NCBI GenBank assembly: GCA_902610255.1
Contig: CACLUX010000003.1
Span: forward strand, 1-64,000
From: an uncultured Alphaproteobacteria bacterium
GTDB lineage: Bacteria; Pseudomonadota; Alphaproteobacteria; HIMB59
Direction: 5' to 3'
DNA length: 64,000 nt
Under the pieces are notes generated by a model. The model worked only from the letters and a program-made list of their open reading frames with translations, did no database searches and was not told the DNA's origin. The position numbers were made by a program, and so were the translations under genes. The first letter of the stretch is position 1. Each line of letters opens with the position of its first letter. Below, one piece after another: positions 1 to 7,403 of the stretch.

Positions 1-282
1 TCAATATATTCATCTCTTTTTTTATTATTTATTGCTTTTGCTAGCCTATTTGTTGTAAATTTTTTTGGTAAATTTACTTACGTACTTTTTATTGCAGCTA
101 CAATAACAATAATATATTCAGAAATAAGTTTTCTTCTTGGAAAATATTTTTTCCCTAATTTTGTAAGTGAAAATGTTTCTAAAGAAATTGTTTATATGTT
201 TAGTTTTATCGTATTTATAAATGCAGGCTATTTTACCTTTATGTTAATATTAGATATTTTAAAAGCTGAAACTTATATCTAA
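1..282 (+). CDS. Membrane protein, C-terminal fragment (5' end outside window)
   Basis: An open frame runs from the first base to a TAA at 280-282 and gives 93 residues with no start inside the window. The peptide is very hydrophobic, with about three membrane-spanning stretches, and ends in a short polar tail (LKAETYI). I do not recognise a family from this fragment. It lies 11 bases upstream of the YqaA-like gene on the same strand, so the two may be co-transcribed. The function is unknown. Confidence 0.6.
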   Translation, partial: SIYSSLFLLFIAFASLFVVNFFGKFTYVLFIAATITIIYSEISFLLGKYFFPNFVSENVSKEIVYMFSFIVFINAGYFTFMLILDILKAETYI

Positions 283-293
283 ATGTTGGTAAT

Positions 294-725
294 GTGATTA
301 TATTAATTTCATATTTTCAATTATTTATAATAAGTTTTTTAGCAGCAACAATTCTCCCACTCTCCTCTGAATTAGTTTTATCAACAATGCTATTAACAAA
401 CACATTTAACAAATATTTACTTTTGGTTGTTGCAAGTTTTGGAAATATTTTTGGTTCATCAGTTAATTGGTATTTAGGAAAAAAAATATTAATTTTTAAA
501 GATAAGAAGTGGTTCCCAGCCAATGAGAGGCAAATTGCAAAAGGTGAAATTTATTTTAAAAAATATGGCATTTGGTCATTGTTATTGGCATGGGTACCAA
601 TCATTGGAGATCCTCTTACTATAGTAGCAGGAATATTTAAAGTAAAGTTTTTCACTTTTTTACTTCTTATTAGTATCTCGAAAATATCTAGATATATTTT
701 TTTAATATTTATTATTTTTAAATGA
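294..725 (+). CDS. YqaA-like (DedA/VTT superfamily) inner-membrane protein
   Basis: A 143-residue integral membrane protein starting with GTG. The N-terminal region has the proline/serine/glutamate element PLSSELVLSTML, typical of YqaA-type members of the VTT/DedA group. It is followed by a GNIFGSSVNWYLGK helix and a later PIIGDPLTIVAGIFK stretch that also fits the family. DedA relatives act in the inner membrane and have been linked to lipid scrambling and membrane homeostasis; the exact role here is not shown. Its stop overlaps the start of the next small gene (ATGA), which suggests translational coupling. Confidence 0.75.
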   Translation: MIILISYFQLFIISFLAATILPLSSELVLSTMLLTNTFNKYLLLVVASFGNIFGSSVNWYLGKKILIFKDKKWFPANERQIAKGEIYFKKYGIWSLLLAWVPIIGDPLTIVAGIFKVKFFTFLLLISISKISRYIFLIFIIFK

Positions 726-907
726 TTAAGATAATTACTTTAGAGATTGGTAATTCATCTTGGTGGAAAAATAAAAAATACAGAAAAGAGGCCTCTATAG
801 AGTTAAGAAAACTAAGAAATAAATATAAGTCAGTAAGAGTTATAAAAAAATATAGACTAAACAGTAGTAATACAATTATATACGGTGATTATGCTTTAAA
901 AAATTAA
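722..907 (+). CDS. Small basic hypothetical protein
   Basis: A 61-residue protein whose ATG overlaps the stop of the YqaA-like gene by four bases (ATGA), the main support that it is real. It is rich in Lys and Arg, has no membrane segment or signal peptide, and contains a WW pair near residues 14-15 and an alternating Lys/Arg/Glu central part. I do not recognise a family. The following gene is on the opposite strand and ends 13 bases away. Confidence 0.55.
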   Translation: MIKIITLEIGNSSWWKNKKYRKEASIELRKLRNKYKSVRVIKKYRLNSSNTIIYGDYALKN

Positions 908-920
908 CTTTTTTGTACAG

Positions 921-1655
921 TTATTTGGATAGCTTTATAAATATATCACCCATCCCAGAAATAAGTTCCTCTTCTTTAGTAGAGTTTCTAATCTTACATT
1001 GTTGCCCAACTACAGTGTGGTTGTTAATTGCTAAAAGATCACTGCTATTACAAATAGTTGGTTTGTGCAATAAGCCAATTATCATTTTTTGATCAACTGC
1101 ATAGACTTGATCTAAATTCATTTTTTCGCCAATACAAAAATAATCTCGATTTACCTCAAGTGGAAATTCCTCTTTACCACAGGGGTTATCAATAGTCATA
1201 ACAGTAAATCTTTCTTCAATACCTTGAAATTTATATGATATTTCCATAGCTTTTGCATATTTCGTTGAATCACAAACACATGGCCAACAACAGCGATACA
1301 TATCACCACATACTTTATTACCCGAGTCGACCTCATTCATACTTATAAATGCAGGCTCAGATCCGGGAGCTATCAATGAACCAGATACTGGGCAATATCT
1401 TTTATTGAATTGAACAAAATCATCAAAACTTAGATCTTGATCTATAAGATATTTAAAAAACTTTGGTCCTGCAGCATTTCTATTTCCATCTGGAAAAATT
1501 TTACCCCAATTGTTAGCAAGTGTATCATAGTAGTAAGACTCACCTTTTATATTTTCACTAGAATAAGAATTTTTATTCATAGTCAATACAAGTGAAACGG
1601 ATATTAAAGCAAAAATAATATTATTTTTAACAAAAATCAGTAGTTTTGTATTCAC
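921..1655 (-). CDS. Secreted cysteine-rich hypothetical protein
   Basis: A 244-residue protein with a hydrophobic N-terminal signal or anchor (about residues 9-25), so it probably acts in the periplasm or outside the cell. The mature part has many cysteines, including a dense cluster VCGDMYRCCWPCVCD near residues 115-130 and further single cysteines later. This would suit disulfide bonds or metal binding. I do not recognise a family. It is transcribed away from the FG-GAP protein gene at 1713, with 57 bases between the two starts for divergent promoters. The function is unknown. Confidence 0.65.
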   Translation of the reverse strand: MNTKLLIFVKNNIIFALISVSLVLTMNKNSYSSENIKGESYYYDTLANNWGKIFPDGNRNAAGPKFFKYLIDQDLSFDDFVQFNKRYCPVSGSLIAPGSEPAFISMNEVDSGNKVCGDMYRCCWPCVCDSTKYAKAMEISYKFQGIEERFTVMTIDNPCGKEEFPLEVNRDYFCIGEKMNLDQVYAVDQKMIIGLLHKPTICNSSDLLAINNHTVVGQQCKIRNSTKEEELISGMGDIFIKLSK

Positions 1656-1712
1656 TTGTTAAATTACTAATAATGTCTAAATCTAGATCATCCTAAAAAT
1701 AGTACTAAATAT

Positions 1713-3149
1713 ATGAAATTTTATATATTTCCTTTTTTATTTTTATTTGTTTTTTATTCTATGAAAGTATTTGCAGAAAAAAGTTATTTCAAAAATATCA
1801 GTAATTTATTACCTGATCAAAGTTCTAGACTAAGTTACGGGATAGCTGTAACCGATTTTGACAATGATGGTAATGATGAATTTATAGTCACTGGATTTAG
1901 ATATAGTAATTTAGCTTTAGGTTTTAATGGAGATAGACTTGAAAATAAAATTACTGATAATATTTTTTCTGACCCAGAGAGATCTACAATTGGAGTTGCT
2001 GCATGTGATATAGATAAAGATGGTCTTGAGGAGATTTATTTTCTTAACACCGATACCTACAGTGGAATGAAAAGGTACTCAGACAGGCTTTTAATAAACT
2101 CACAGGAAGCAATAGAGGACTTATTCGAAAAAAAAATCAATCAAAGTGAATTGAATTTAACAGCAGGAAGATCAGTGGTTTGTGTCGACAGAAAAGGTAA
2201 TGGAAATTACGGTATTTATGTTGCTAATTATGGTGGTCCAACAAGATTTTATGAGTTTATTGATAATAGAGTTGTAGATCTAGCTGCAAGTCTGGAAATT
2301 AATAGAATTACAGGAGGTAGAGCTGTAGTTGCTGGTCATATCTTATCTGATCAAATAGATGTGTTTGCAGCTAATGAAAGAGGTCCAAACTTTCTTTATT
2401 TCAATCAAAATGGAAAGTATTCAGATGTCGCTGGTCAAATGAATGTCAAAGATATCTATCAAAATGGAAGAGGAACTGTATTATCTGACATTCTTTATCG
2501 AGGAAGACTTGATATTCTAAACGGTAATTGGGAAGGTTTTAACAGAGCCTACGTTTTAAATAACGATAAATTTAAAAATATTGCTAACTCTACTTTTGAC
2601 GAGCCATCAAAAATTAGAACAGTAATTTCTGCAGATTTTGATAATGATGGTTATGATGAGGTGTTTCTGAATAACATAGGTGAACCTAATAGGCTTTATA
2701 AAATAGTTGAAAACGGTGTTTTTAAAGAAATTAAATTACAACAAGCTCTAGAACCAAATGGTCTTGGAACTGGAGCAGCAGTTGCAGATATTGATAATGA
2801 TGGAGTGCTGGAGCTTCTTTTATCTCATGGTGAGTCCGGTGCTCAACCATTGACTCTATTTAAATATCACAATGATGAGAAAAGATCTTTTTTAAGAATT
2901 AGACCTTTAAATGTCCATGGGGCACCAGCTAGAGGAGCTACAGTAACTCTTTACACAAATGAAAGAACACATTCTAAGACAATCGATGCCGGATCAGGTT
3001 ATCTATGTCAAATGGAGCCTGTTGCGCACTATGGAATTAGAGATAATGAAAATGAGTTTAGGATAAAAATTAAATGGACTAATGGGGATGAGGAACTACT
3101 TGAAATTGAAAATTTAAATCAGACTATAGTTGTGAACCAAAAGATTTAA
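1713..3149 (+). CDS. Secreted FG-GAP/VCBS repeat protein with ASPIC/UnbV C-terminus
   Basis: A 478-residue protein with an N-terminal signal peptide (about residues 1-21). Repeated calcium-binding-type motifs follow: DFDNDGNDEF near 50, DIDKDGLEEIYF near 100, DFDNDGYDEVFLNN near 310 and DIDNDGVLELLLSHG near 355. They fit a beta-propeller of FG-GAP/VCBS repeats. The last 80 residues match the ASPIC/UnbV type (GAPARGATVTLYT and IKIKWTNGDEE). Family members are extracellular or surface proteins with adhesive or unknown roles. The gene converges with the ATP-grasp gene, with three bases between their stops. Confidence 0.8.
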   Translation: MKFYIFPFLFLFVFYSMKVFAEKSYFKNISNLLPDQSSRLSYGIAVTDFDNDGNDEFIVTGFRYSNLALGFNGDRLENKITDNIFSDPERSTIGVAACDIDKDGLEEIYFLNTDTYSGMKRYSDRLLINSQEAIEDLFEKKINQSELNLTAGRSVVCVDRKGNGNYGIYVANYGGPTRFYEFIDNRVVDLAASLEINRITGGRAVVAGHILSDQIDVFAANERGPNFLYFNQNGKYSDVAGQMNVKDIYQNGRGTVLSDILYRGRLDILNGNWEGFNRAYVLNNDKFKNIANSTFDEPSKIRTVISADFDNDGYDEVFLNNIGEPNRLYKIVENGVFKEIKLQQALEPNGLGTGAAVADIDNDGVLELLLSHGESGAQPLTLFKYHNDEKRSFLRIRPLNVHGAPARGATVTLYTNERTHSKTIDAGSGYLCQMEPVAHYGIRDNENEFRIKIKWTNGDEELLEIENLNQTIVVNQKI

Positions 3150-3152
3150 AAT

Positions 3153-4598
3153 TTAATCATCTACAATCATAGTATCTTTTGAGCCTCCACCCTGTGAACT
3201 ATTAACTATCGTACTTCCTTTTTTAAGAGCAACTCTAGTCAAACCACCCATAGTTACATATGTCTCCCTTCCAGAGAGAATAAATGGTCGTAAATCTTGA
3301 TGTCGAGGTTCAATTAAATTCCCCTGTAAAGTTGGTGTAGTTGATAATATTTCTAAAGGTTGAGCAATAAAGTTTCTTGGGTTATGTAAAATTTTTCTAA
3401 TATATGCCTCTCTCTCTGATTTAGAAGATTTAGGTCCTACTATAATTCCATAACCACCAGATCCATCAGCTGGTTTTACTATCATTTTTGAAATATTTGA
3501 TATTACGTGATCTCTCTCGGATTTATTGTGACATAAATATGTCTCTACTTGTTCCAATTTAGGTTCCTCATCTAAATAATATTTAATTATTTTAGGAACA
3601 TATGAGTATATAACCTTATCATCTGCTACCCCACTTCCAGGTGCATTTAGAAGCCCAACATTGCCCTTTCTGTAAGATTTGTATAAACCCGCTACACCTA
3701 ACAAAGAACCTTTAAAAAAAGTTTTGGGATCTAAAAAAGTATCATCAATCCTTCTATATATACAATCAACTCTTAAACCCCCTTTGACAGTCTTTACGTA
3801 AACTTTGTCATCTTCAACATAAAGATCTTTTCCCTCAACAAGAGCAATTCCCATTTGTTGTGCTAAAAATGAATGTTCAAAGTAGGCAGAGTTATAAACA
3901 CCTGGCGTTAATACAACCATTGTTGGGTTATTTTTTTTATAAGGTATTGCATCTAACATACAATGATAGAGTCTATTGCAATAATGATTGATCGGTGAAA
4001 CTCTATAACGCGTAAATAATTCAGGAAACACCTCCCCCATTACCATTCTATTTTCAAGCATATATGAAACACCTGATGGGACACGAAGGTTATCTTCTAA
4101 CACTAAAAATTTTCCATCAATGTTTCTAATTAAATCTATTCCTGAAATATGAGACCAAATCTTTTTTTTTGGATGAAAACCCTCACATTGTTTAAGATAA
4201 TTTTGAGATTTGAATACTAATTCTTTTGGAACAATGTTGTCTTTAAATATTTTTTTTTGATTATAGACATCATTTATAAAAAGATTCAATGCTTTACACC
4301 TTTGTATTAACCCTTTTCTTACCTTAAGCCATTGGGATTTAAGAATAATCCTTGGAATAATATCCAGTGGCCATTTTTTTTCTTCTGCTGCTTTTTTATC
4401 AGCTGAGTAGACTTTAAAATTAATGCCTCGAGAACTTATTGTGCTCTGACAATTTTGTTCAATTTTTTCTAAATCTTTGATTGAATAACTATTTAATATT
4501 TTAGAAATTACTTTAGCTTCTTTTCTGAGACTTTTTTCAGGAGTTAAATACTCATCATAACTGTTATTTGAATTGTAGTTTTTCCAATTTATACTCAC
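3153..4598 (-). CDS. Circularly permuted ATP-grasp type 2 protein (DUF404)
   Basis: A 481-residue cytosolic protein of normal family length. Family hallmarks are EDNLRVPSGVSYMLENR near 168-184, a glycine-rich ATP loop GSGGYGIIVGPK near 380, and a C-terminal SSQGGGSKDT. Members are thought to form peptide-like bonds. They usually sit beside an alpha-E (DUF403) protein, a transglutaminase-like protein and the Anbu peptidase. Here Anbu is present, divergent and about 105 bases away, but the alpha-E and transglutaminase genes are not in the window. The substrate is unknown. Confidence 0.85.
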   Translation of the reverse strand: MSINWKNYNSNNSYDEYLTPEKSLRKEAKVISKILNSYSIKDLEKIEQNCQSTISSRGINFKVYSADKKAAEEKKWPLDIIPRIILKSQWLKVRKGLIQRCKALNLFINDVYNQKKIFKDNIVPKELVFKSQNYLKQCEGFHPKKKIWSHISGIDLIRNIDGKFLVLEDNLRVPSGVSYMLENRMVMGEVFPELFTRYRVSPINHYCNRLYHCMLDAIPYKKNNPTMVVLTPGVYNSAYFEHSFLAQQMGIALVEGKDLYVEDDKVYVKTVKGGLRVDCIYRRIDDTFLDPKTFFKGSLLGVAGLYKSYRKGNVGLLNAPGSGVADDKVIYSYVPKIIKYYLDEEPKLEQVETYLCHNKSERDHVISNISKMIVKPADGSGGYGIIVGPKSSKSEREAYIRKILHNPRNFIAQPLEILSTTPTLQGNLIEPRHQDLRPFILSGRETYVTMGGLTRVALKKGSTIVNSSQGGGSKDTMIVDD

Positions 4599-4703
4599 TC
4601 AATAAAAGTACTATAAATGCCAAACAGTAGTTATGCATAGTTTAGATTGAAGGTATGTAAATATTCGTTTGTATTTTTAAAAAATTAGCTATTTAATTAA
4701 AAT

Positions 4704-5429
4704 ATGACTTATTGTGTAGGAATAAAAGTAAACGAAGGGATGGTTTTTGCATCTGATAGGAGAACAAATGCAGGCCTAGATAACTTTAATTCTTACTCAA
4801 AAATGTATGTTCATAATAGTATTGATAGAAATATTATAATTTTAACTTCAGGAAATTTAGCTACTTCTCAGGCAGTTTTTAATTCAATTGGAAATGATTT
4901 AGAGGATGATAAAAATGGGAATAATTTAAATAATTTATATAGTTTAAATGAAATTGCTAAATACATTGGAAGATTAAATGTTAAACACTCATCACCAGAT
5001 GGTATTAATCAAGAAACTATTGAATTAGGTTCTACATTTATAGTTGGAGGACATATAAAAGATCAAGAGTCAGAATTATATTTGGTTTACCCTCAGGGTA
5101 ACTTTATTAAATCAAGTGAATTCAAACCTTACCTTGTCATTGGAGAAATAAAGTATGGTAAGCCCATATTAGACAGGGTTGTTAAGTCTGATACATATTT
5201 AGGTGATGCTGCAAGATGTGCATTGATAAGCATGGACAGTACGATGAAAGCAGATTTATCCGTAGGTCCACCAATCGACTTAGTTGTGTATAAAAATAAA
5301 TCATCAAAAATAGTTTATCAGCAATCTCTTGAAATTAATGATGATGATTATCAATACATATCTAAACAATGGGAAAAAGGAATATTTGAAATTTTTAAAT
5401 CTTTCGATCGTTTTAAATGGGAAGAATAA
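4704..5429 (+). CDS. Anbu-type proteasome-like peptidase
   Basis: A 241-residue Ntn-hydrolase. The sequence begins MTYCVGIKV, so removal of Met exposes the Thr nucleophile as in Anbu and HslV. The following FASDRRTNAGLDN supplies the usual S1-region residues, and HIKDQESELYLVYPQGN is typical of Anbu rather than HslV. Anbu forms rings in the cytosol, and its natural substrates are unclear. It is divergent from the ATP-grasp gene, its known genomic partner. A 52-residue membrane protein follows 3 bases downstream and may be in the same transcript. Confidence 0.85.
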   Translation: MTYCVGIKVNEGMVFASDRRTNAGLDNFNSYSKMYVHNSIDRNIIILTSGNLATSQAVFNSIGNDLEDDKNGNNLNNLYSLNEIAKYIGRLNVKHSSPDGINQETIELGSTFIVGGHIKDQESELYLVYPQGNFIKSSEFKPYLVIGEIKYGKPILDRVVKSDTYLGDAARCALISMDSTMKADLSVGPPIDLVVYKNKSSKIVYQQSLEINDDDYQYISKQWEKGIFEIFKSFDRFKWEE

Positions 5430-5432
5430 TAA

Positions 5433-5591
5433 ATGGAGCCCTCTTCTTTAGTAACAAACTTATCGAGCATTGTAGTAATTACTTTAGCTTTAATCTCTTT
5501 TTATCTAATGGCCAGAAAAAAAGGAAAATACGTAGACGTAATATTCGGTTTTATTTTAGGTATAATTGTTCTTGTTAAAATTATTTATTGA
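5433..5591 (+). CDS. Small two-helix membrane protein
   Basis: A 52-residue ORF starting three bases after the Anbu stop. It has two hydrophobic segments, about residues 9-26 and 36-52, separated by a basic turn (MARKKGKY). The tight spacing and a composition resembling true membrane peptides support it, but no family is recognised. Its 3' end overlaps the convergent cysteine-rich micro-ORF by seven bases. Confidence 0.5.
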   Translation: MEPSSLVTNLSSIVVITLALISFYLMARKKGKYVDVIFGFILGIIVLVKIIY

Positions 5592-5665
5592 CAACAACCG
5601 TCGCCACATGTGCAACAGCATGAGCAAGAACAACCACAATCAGGTTTTGGTTTATTATTATCCAT
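5585..5665 (-). CDS. 26-residue cysteine-rich peptide
   Basis: An ATG-to-TAA micro-ORF coding for 26 residues, nine of them Cys (positions 10, 12, 14, 16, 17, 18, 20, 24 and 25), mixed with Gly and Ser after a polar N-terminus (MDNNKPKPD). Such density is far from what AT-rich noncoding DNA would give by chance and suggests a metal-binding or metallothionein-like peptide. No Shine-Dalgarno sequence is evident. The class is inferred from composition alone; no known family is matched. Confidence 0.45.
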   Translation of the reverse strand: MDNNKPKPDCGCSCSCCCTCGDGCCQ

Positions 5666-5754
5666 AAAATTTAAATATCATCATTTTACAAAAATTACAA
5701 TATGATGAAGATTAATTGGTAAATGATAATAAATTAGCTAGTTTTTAAATTTAA

Positions 5755-6366
5755 ATGAAATCTCTTCGTAAAGGCATTGGTAACAAAAAAGACATAGAAA
5801 AATATTATGATAACTGGTCTAGTTCATATGATGAGACATTGTATAAATGGAACTACAAAGCGCCATTACAATCAGTTAAAATTTTAAAGAAATATATCAA
5901 AACAAAACCAAAATTTATTTTAGATTTAGCATGTGGCACAGGTCTTTTTGTTGATGAATTTTTACGAGTTTACCCTCACTGTATTTGTGATGGATCTGAT
6001 ATTTCTAAAAAAATATTAGATATATCTAAAAGAAATGGAAAATACAGATATCTTTATAAAAAAAGTTTTGAGAATAAAATTCAAATAGTAAATAAGTACA
6101 CTGTGGTAAGTCTTATTGGTGCAATGACATATTGTGAAAATCATCAATCACTTTTTAAACTAGTTTCTTATTATCTTGCAAAAAATGGTTATTTTATATT
6201 TACACATAGAGTAGATTTATGGAAAGAATTAAAATTTGATAGTGTCTTGGAAAAATTAACTGATTTTAACTCAATCTATATATCAAGACCTTTAAATTAT
6301 CTTCCAAACAATAAAGATTTTGGTTCAGATGTTAAAATTAGGATAGTCTTATTAAAAAAGAAATAA
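5755..6366 (+). CDS. Class I SAM-dependent methyltransferase
   Basis: A 203-residue cytosolic protein. An N-terminal helix with YYDNWSSSYDETLYKWNYKAP (split by the reading YYDNWSS then YDETLYKW) matches small-molecule methyltransferases, and motif I is FILDLACGTGLFVDEFL near residues 58-74. The acidic residue after strand 2 is in DGSDISKKIL, and VVSLIGAMTYCEN fills the motif II/III area. The substrate cannot be told. The two small membrane-protein genes that follow on the same strand (14-base and then 2-base gaps) may be co-transcribed. Confidence 0.75.
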   Translation: MKSLRKGIGNKKDIEKYYDNWSSSYDETLYKWNYKAPLQSVKILKKYIKTKPKFILDLACGTGLFVDEFLRVYPHCICDGSDISKKILDISKRNGKYRYLYKKSFENKIQIVNKYTVVSLIGAMTYCENHQSLFKLVSYYLAKNGYFIFTHRVDLWKELKFDSVLEKLTDFNSIYISRPLNYLPNNKDFGSDVKIRIVLLKKK

Positions 6367-6379
6367 TTAAAGTTAGAAA

Positions 6380-6568
6380 ATGATTTGGGAAATTTTTTTT
6401 TGGTTGTTTTTAATCCCCTTAATTGTGTGGGGACTTCATAAATTATTTAGATACAGTGCTATCGGGATACCCATTATTAGAAACAACAAAAAACTATATT
6501 GGGTATCTATGATTGGATTAGTCTTATTAATAAACTATCTGGTAGATAAGTTTTACCTTGTGAATTAA
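6380..6568 (+). CDS. Small membrane protein (two predicted helices)
   Basis: A 62-residue protein with hydrophobic segments at about residues 2-18 and 41-57 and a basic connecting region. It starts 14 bases after the methyltransferase stop and ends two bases before the next small gene, so the three probably form one transcript. No family is recognised. Confidence 0.55.
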   Translation: MIWEIFFWLFLIPLIVWGLHKLFRYSAIGIPIIRNNKKLYWVSMIGLVLLINYLVDKFYLVN

Positions 6569-6570
6569 TA

Positions 6571-6756
6571 ATGTCAGTTATCATTGAGTTAACAAAAAAC
6601 CCTAATTTAATGTGGTTTGTATCATTTGTTTTTTTGGCAATTACTTTTGCTACATGGCGTGTTAGTCAAAATAATAATAAATGGAAAATTCTTTATGAAA
6701 TCTCTAAATACCTGACAGCAGGTTGTCTTTTGATAATGTTTTTTAATATGTATTAA
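6571..6756 (+). CDS. Small membrane protein (two predicted helices)
   Basis: A 61-residue protein with hydrophobic stretches at about residues 13-29 and 45-60. Its start is two bases after the previous small membrane-protein gene. It is the last gene before the tRNA-Thr island locus, ending 20 bases before the first tRNA fragment, and so marks the left edge of the core chromosome here. No family is recognised. Confidence 0.55.
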   Translation: MSVIIELTKNPNLMWFVSFVFLAITFATWRVSQNNNKWKILYEISKYLTAGCLLIMFFNMY

Positions 6757-6761
6757 TAGTC

Positions 6762-6767
6762 TATAAT
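6762..6767 (+). promoter_or_regulatory. Probable -10 box of the original tRNA-Thr promoter
   Basis: A perfect TATAAT lies nine bases before the first base of the leftmost tRNA-Thr fragment. This copy has an upstream region unlike the 47-bp module in front of the other three copies, so it is probably the native promoter, now cut off from an intact tRNA. No clear -35 box is seen. Confidence 0.5.
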
Positions 6768-6776
6768 TTTAAAAAT

Positions 6777-6813
6777 GCCGCCGTAGCTCAGTGGTAGAGC
6801 ACACCCTTGGTAA
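6777..6813 (+). pseudogene. tRNA-Thr(GGT) 5' half, copy 1 (left chromosome junction)
   Basis: Thirty-seven bases are identical to bases 1-37 of the intact tRNA-Thr at 14554: acceptor 5' strand, D arm, 5' anticodon stem CACCC and the full loop TTGGTAA. The sequence then departs (TTATGTTTTAC instead of GGGTG). It has no 3' half next to it and cannot form a tRNA. The break exactly at the anticodon loop is where tyrosine recombinases commonly cross over. I read it as the left attachment junction of island X1. Confidence 0.85.
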
Positions 6814-6869
6814 TTATGTTTTACTGAAGTAATAGAAGGTAAAAACGAGTAAAGTCAGGAATTTACAAG
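6812..6869 (+). repeat. 58-bp island end box, copy 1 (X1 left end)
   Basis: From AATTATGTTTTA at the tRNA break to AGGAATTTACAAG, this stretch matches 12154-12211 with identical spacing. The final 39 bases differ at two positions only, and the 7-base middle block (6824-6830) varies. It is noncoding, with stops in all frames. It probably contains recombinase arm or core sites for this element class. Confidence 0.7.
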
Positions 6870-6899
6870 AACTTCTAAGTAATAAAAGGAACGACAAAG

Positions 6900-6916
6900 T
6901 GCATAATTTTGCATAA
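6900..6916. repeat. Tandem pair TGCATAA x2, period 10 (X1 left end)
   Basis: TGCATAA occurs at 6900-6906 and again at 6910-6916, a spacing of exactly 10 bp followed by a T run. The same word in the same phase is found at the right ends of X1 and X4. One helical turn of spacing suits a protein that binds two adjacent sites on one face of the DNA. Confidence 0.6.
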
Positions 6917-6923
6917 TTTTTTG

Positions 6924-6950
6924 AGTGGGTGTTTATTCTAGATGCCCACT
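6924..6950. other. Small hairpin next to X1 left repeat pair
   Basis: AGTGGG (6924-6929) and CCCACT (6945-6950) form a six-pair stem with a 15-base loop. No U run follows on either strand, so it is not a convincing intrinsic terminator. It lies between the TGCATAA pair and the end of the minus-strand gene at 7013 and could stabilise that transcript or belong to the recombination site. Confidence 0.3.
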
Positions 6951-7012
6951 TAAAAATTTAAGCAATTTCATTTTCATCAAAATTTGGAAGATTAGATATT
7001 ATCTTTGACAAC

Positions 7013-7378
7013 CTACTTCAGTAGCCAATAAGCAATTAATCCAATTATAATAATGGGTATTAAAAAAGAAAAAATAGAACTTTTTTCCTCTACAGAAGTT
7101 TCAATTTTTTTAAATTCAGGTGATGTATTATTTGAAAAATTATTTTGATCATTAGTACTCCCAAAAATAGGTCTATTTATTTCATCAGATGCATTGTCAT
7201 TAGTTTCTCTAATGCTCTTAATAGTATTTGGTTCTGCTGATTTGCCTCTCTTTTTTTTACTTTTTGTATGCTGGTGTTGTACATCTGTACCTACTTCAAA
7301 AGCTACATACTGGCCAGCTCTCATTTTTCTGAGACTAATCCTCTCTCCACAAACCCTACAATCAGTTATAAGAGCCAT
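7013..7378 (-). CDS. Small zinc-ribbon-like protein with C-terminal membrane anchor
   Basis: I chose the start giving MALITDCRVCG, 121 residues, because it falls after the helicase stop; a longer frame to 7534 would overlap the helicase by 131 bases. The N-terminus has a CRVC knuckle followed by a basic, His-containing segment (VQHQHTKSKKKRGK). The middle is polar and low-complexity, and the last 20 residues (IFSFLIPIIIIGLIAYWLLK) form one membrane helix. The gene follows the HelD-type helicase by 25 bases on the same strand, so they probably share a transcript and perhaps a job. No Shine-Dalgarno sequence is seen. The family is unknown. Confidence 0.6.
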   Translation of the reverse strand: MALITDCRVCGERISLRKMRAGQYVAFEVGTDVQHQHTKSKKKRGKSAEPNTIKSIRETNDNASDEINRPIFGSTNDQNNFSNNTSPEFKKIETSVEEKSSIFSFLIPIIIIGLIAYWLLK

Positions 7379-7403
7379 TAAACAATAATATAAAATTACA
7401 ACT

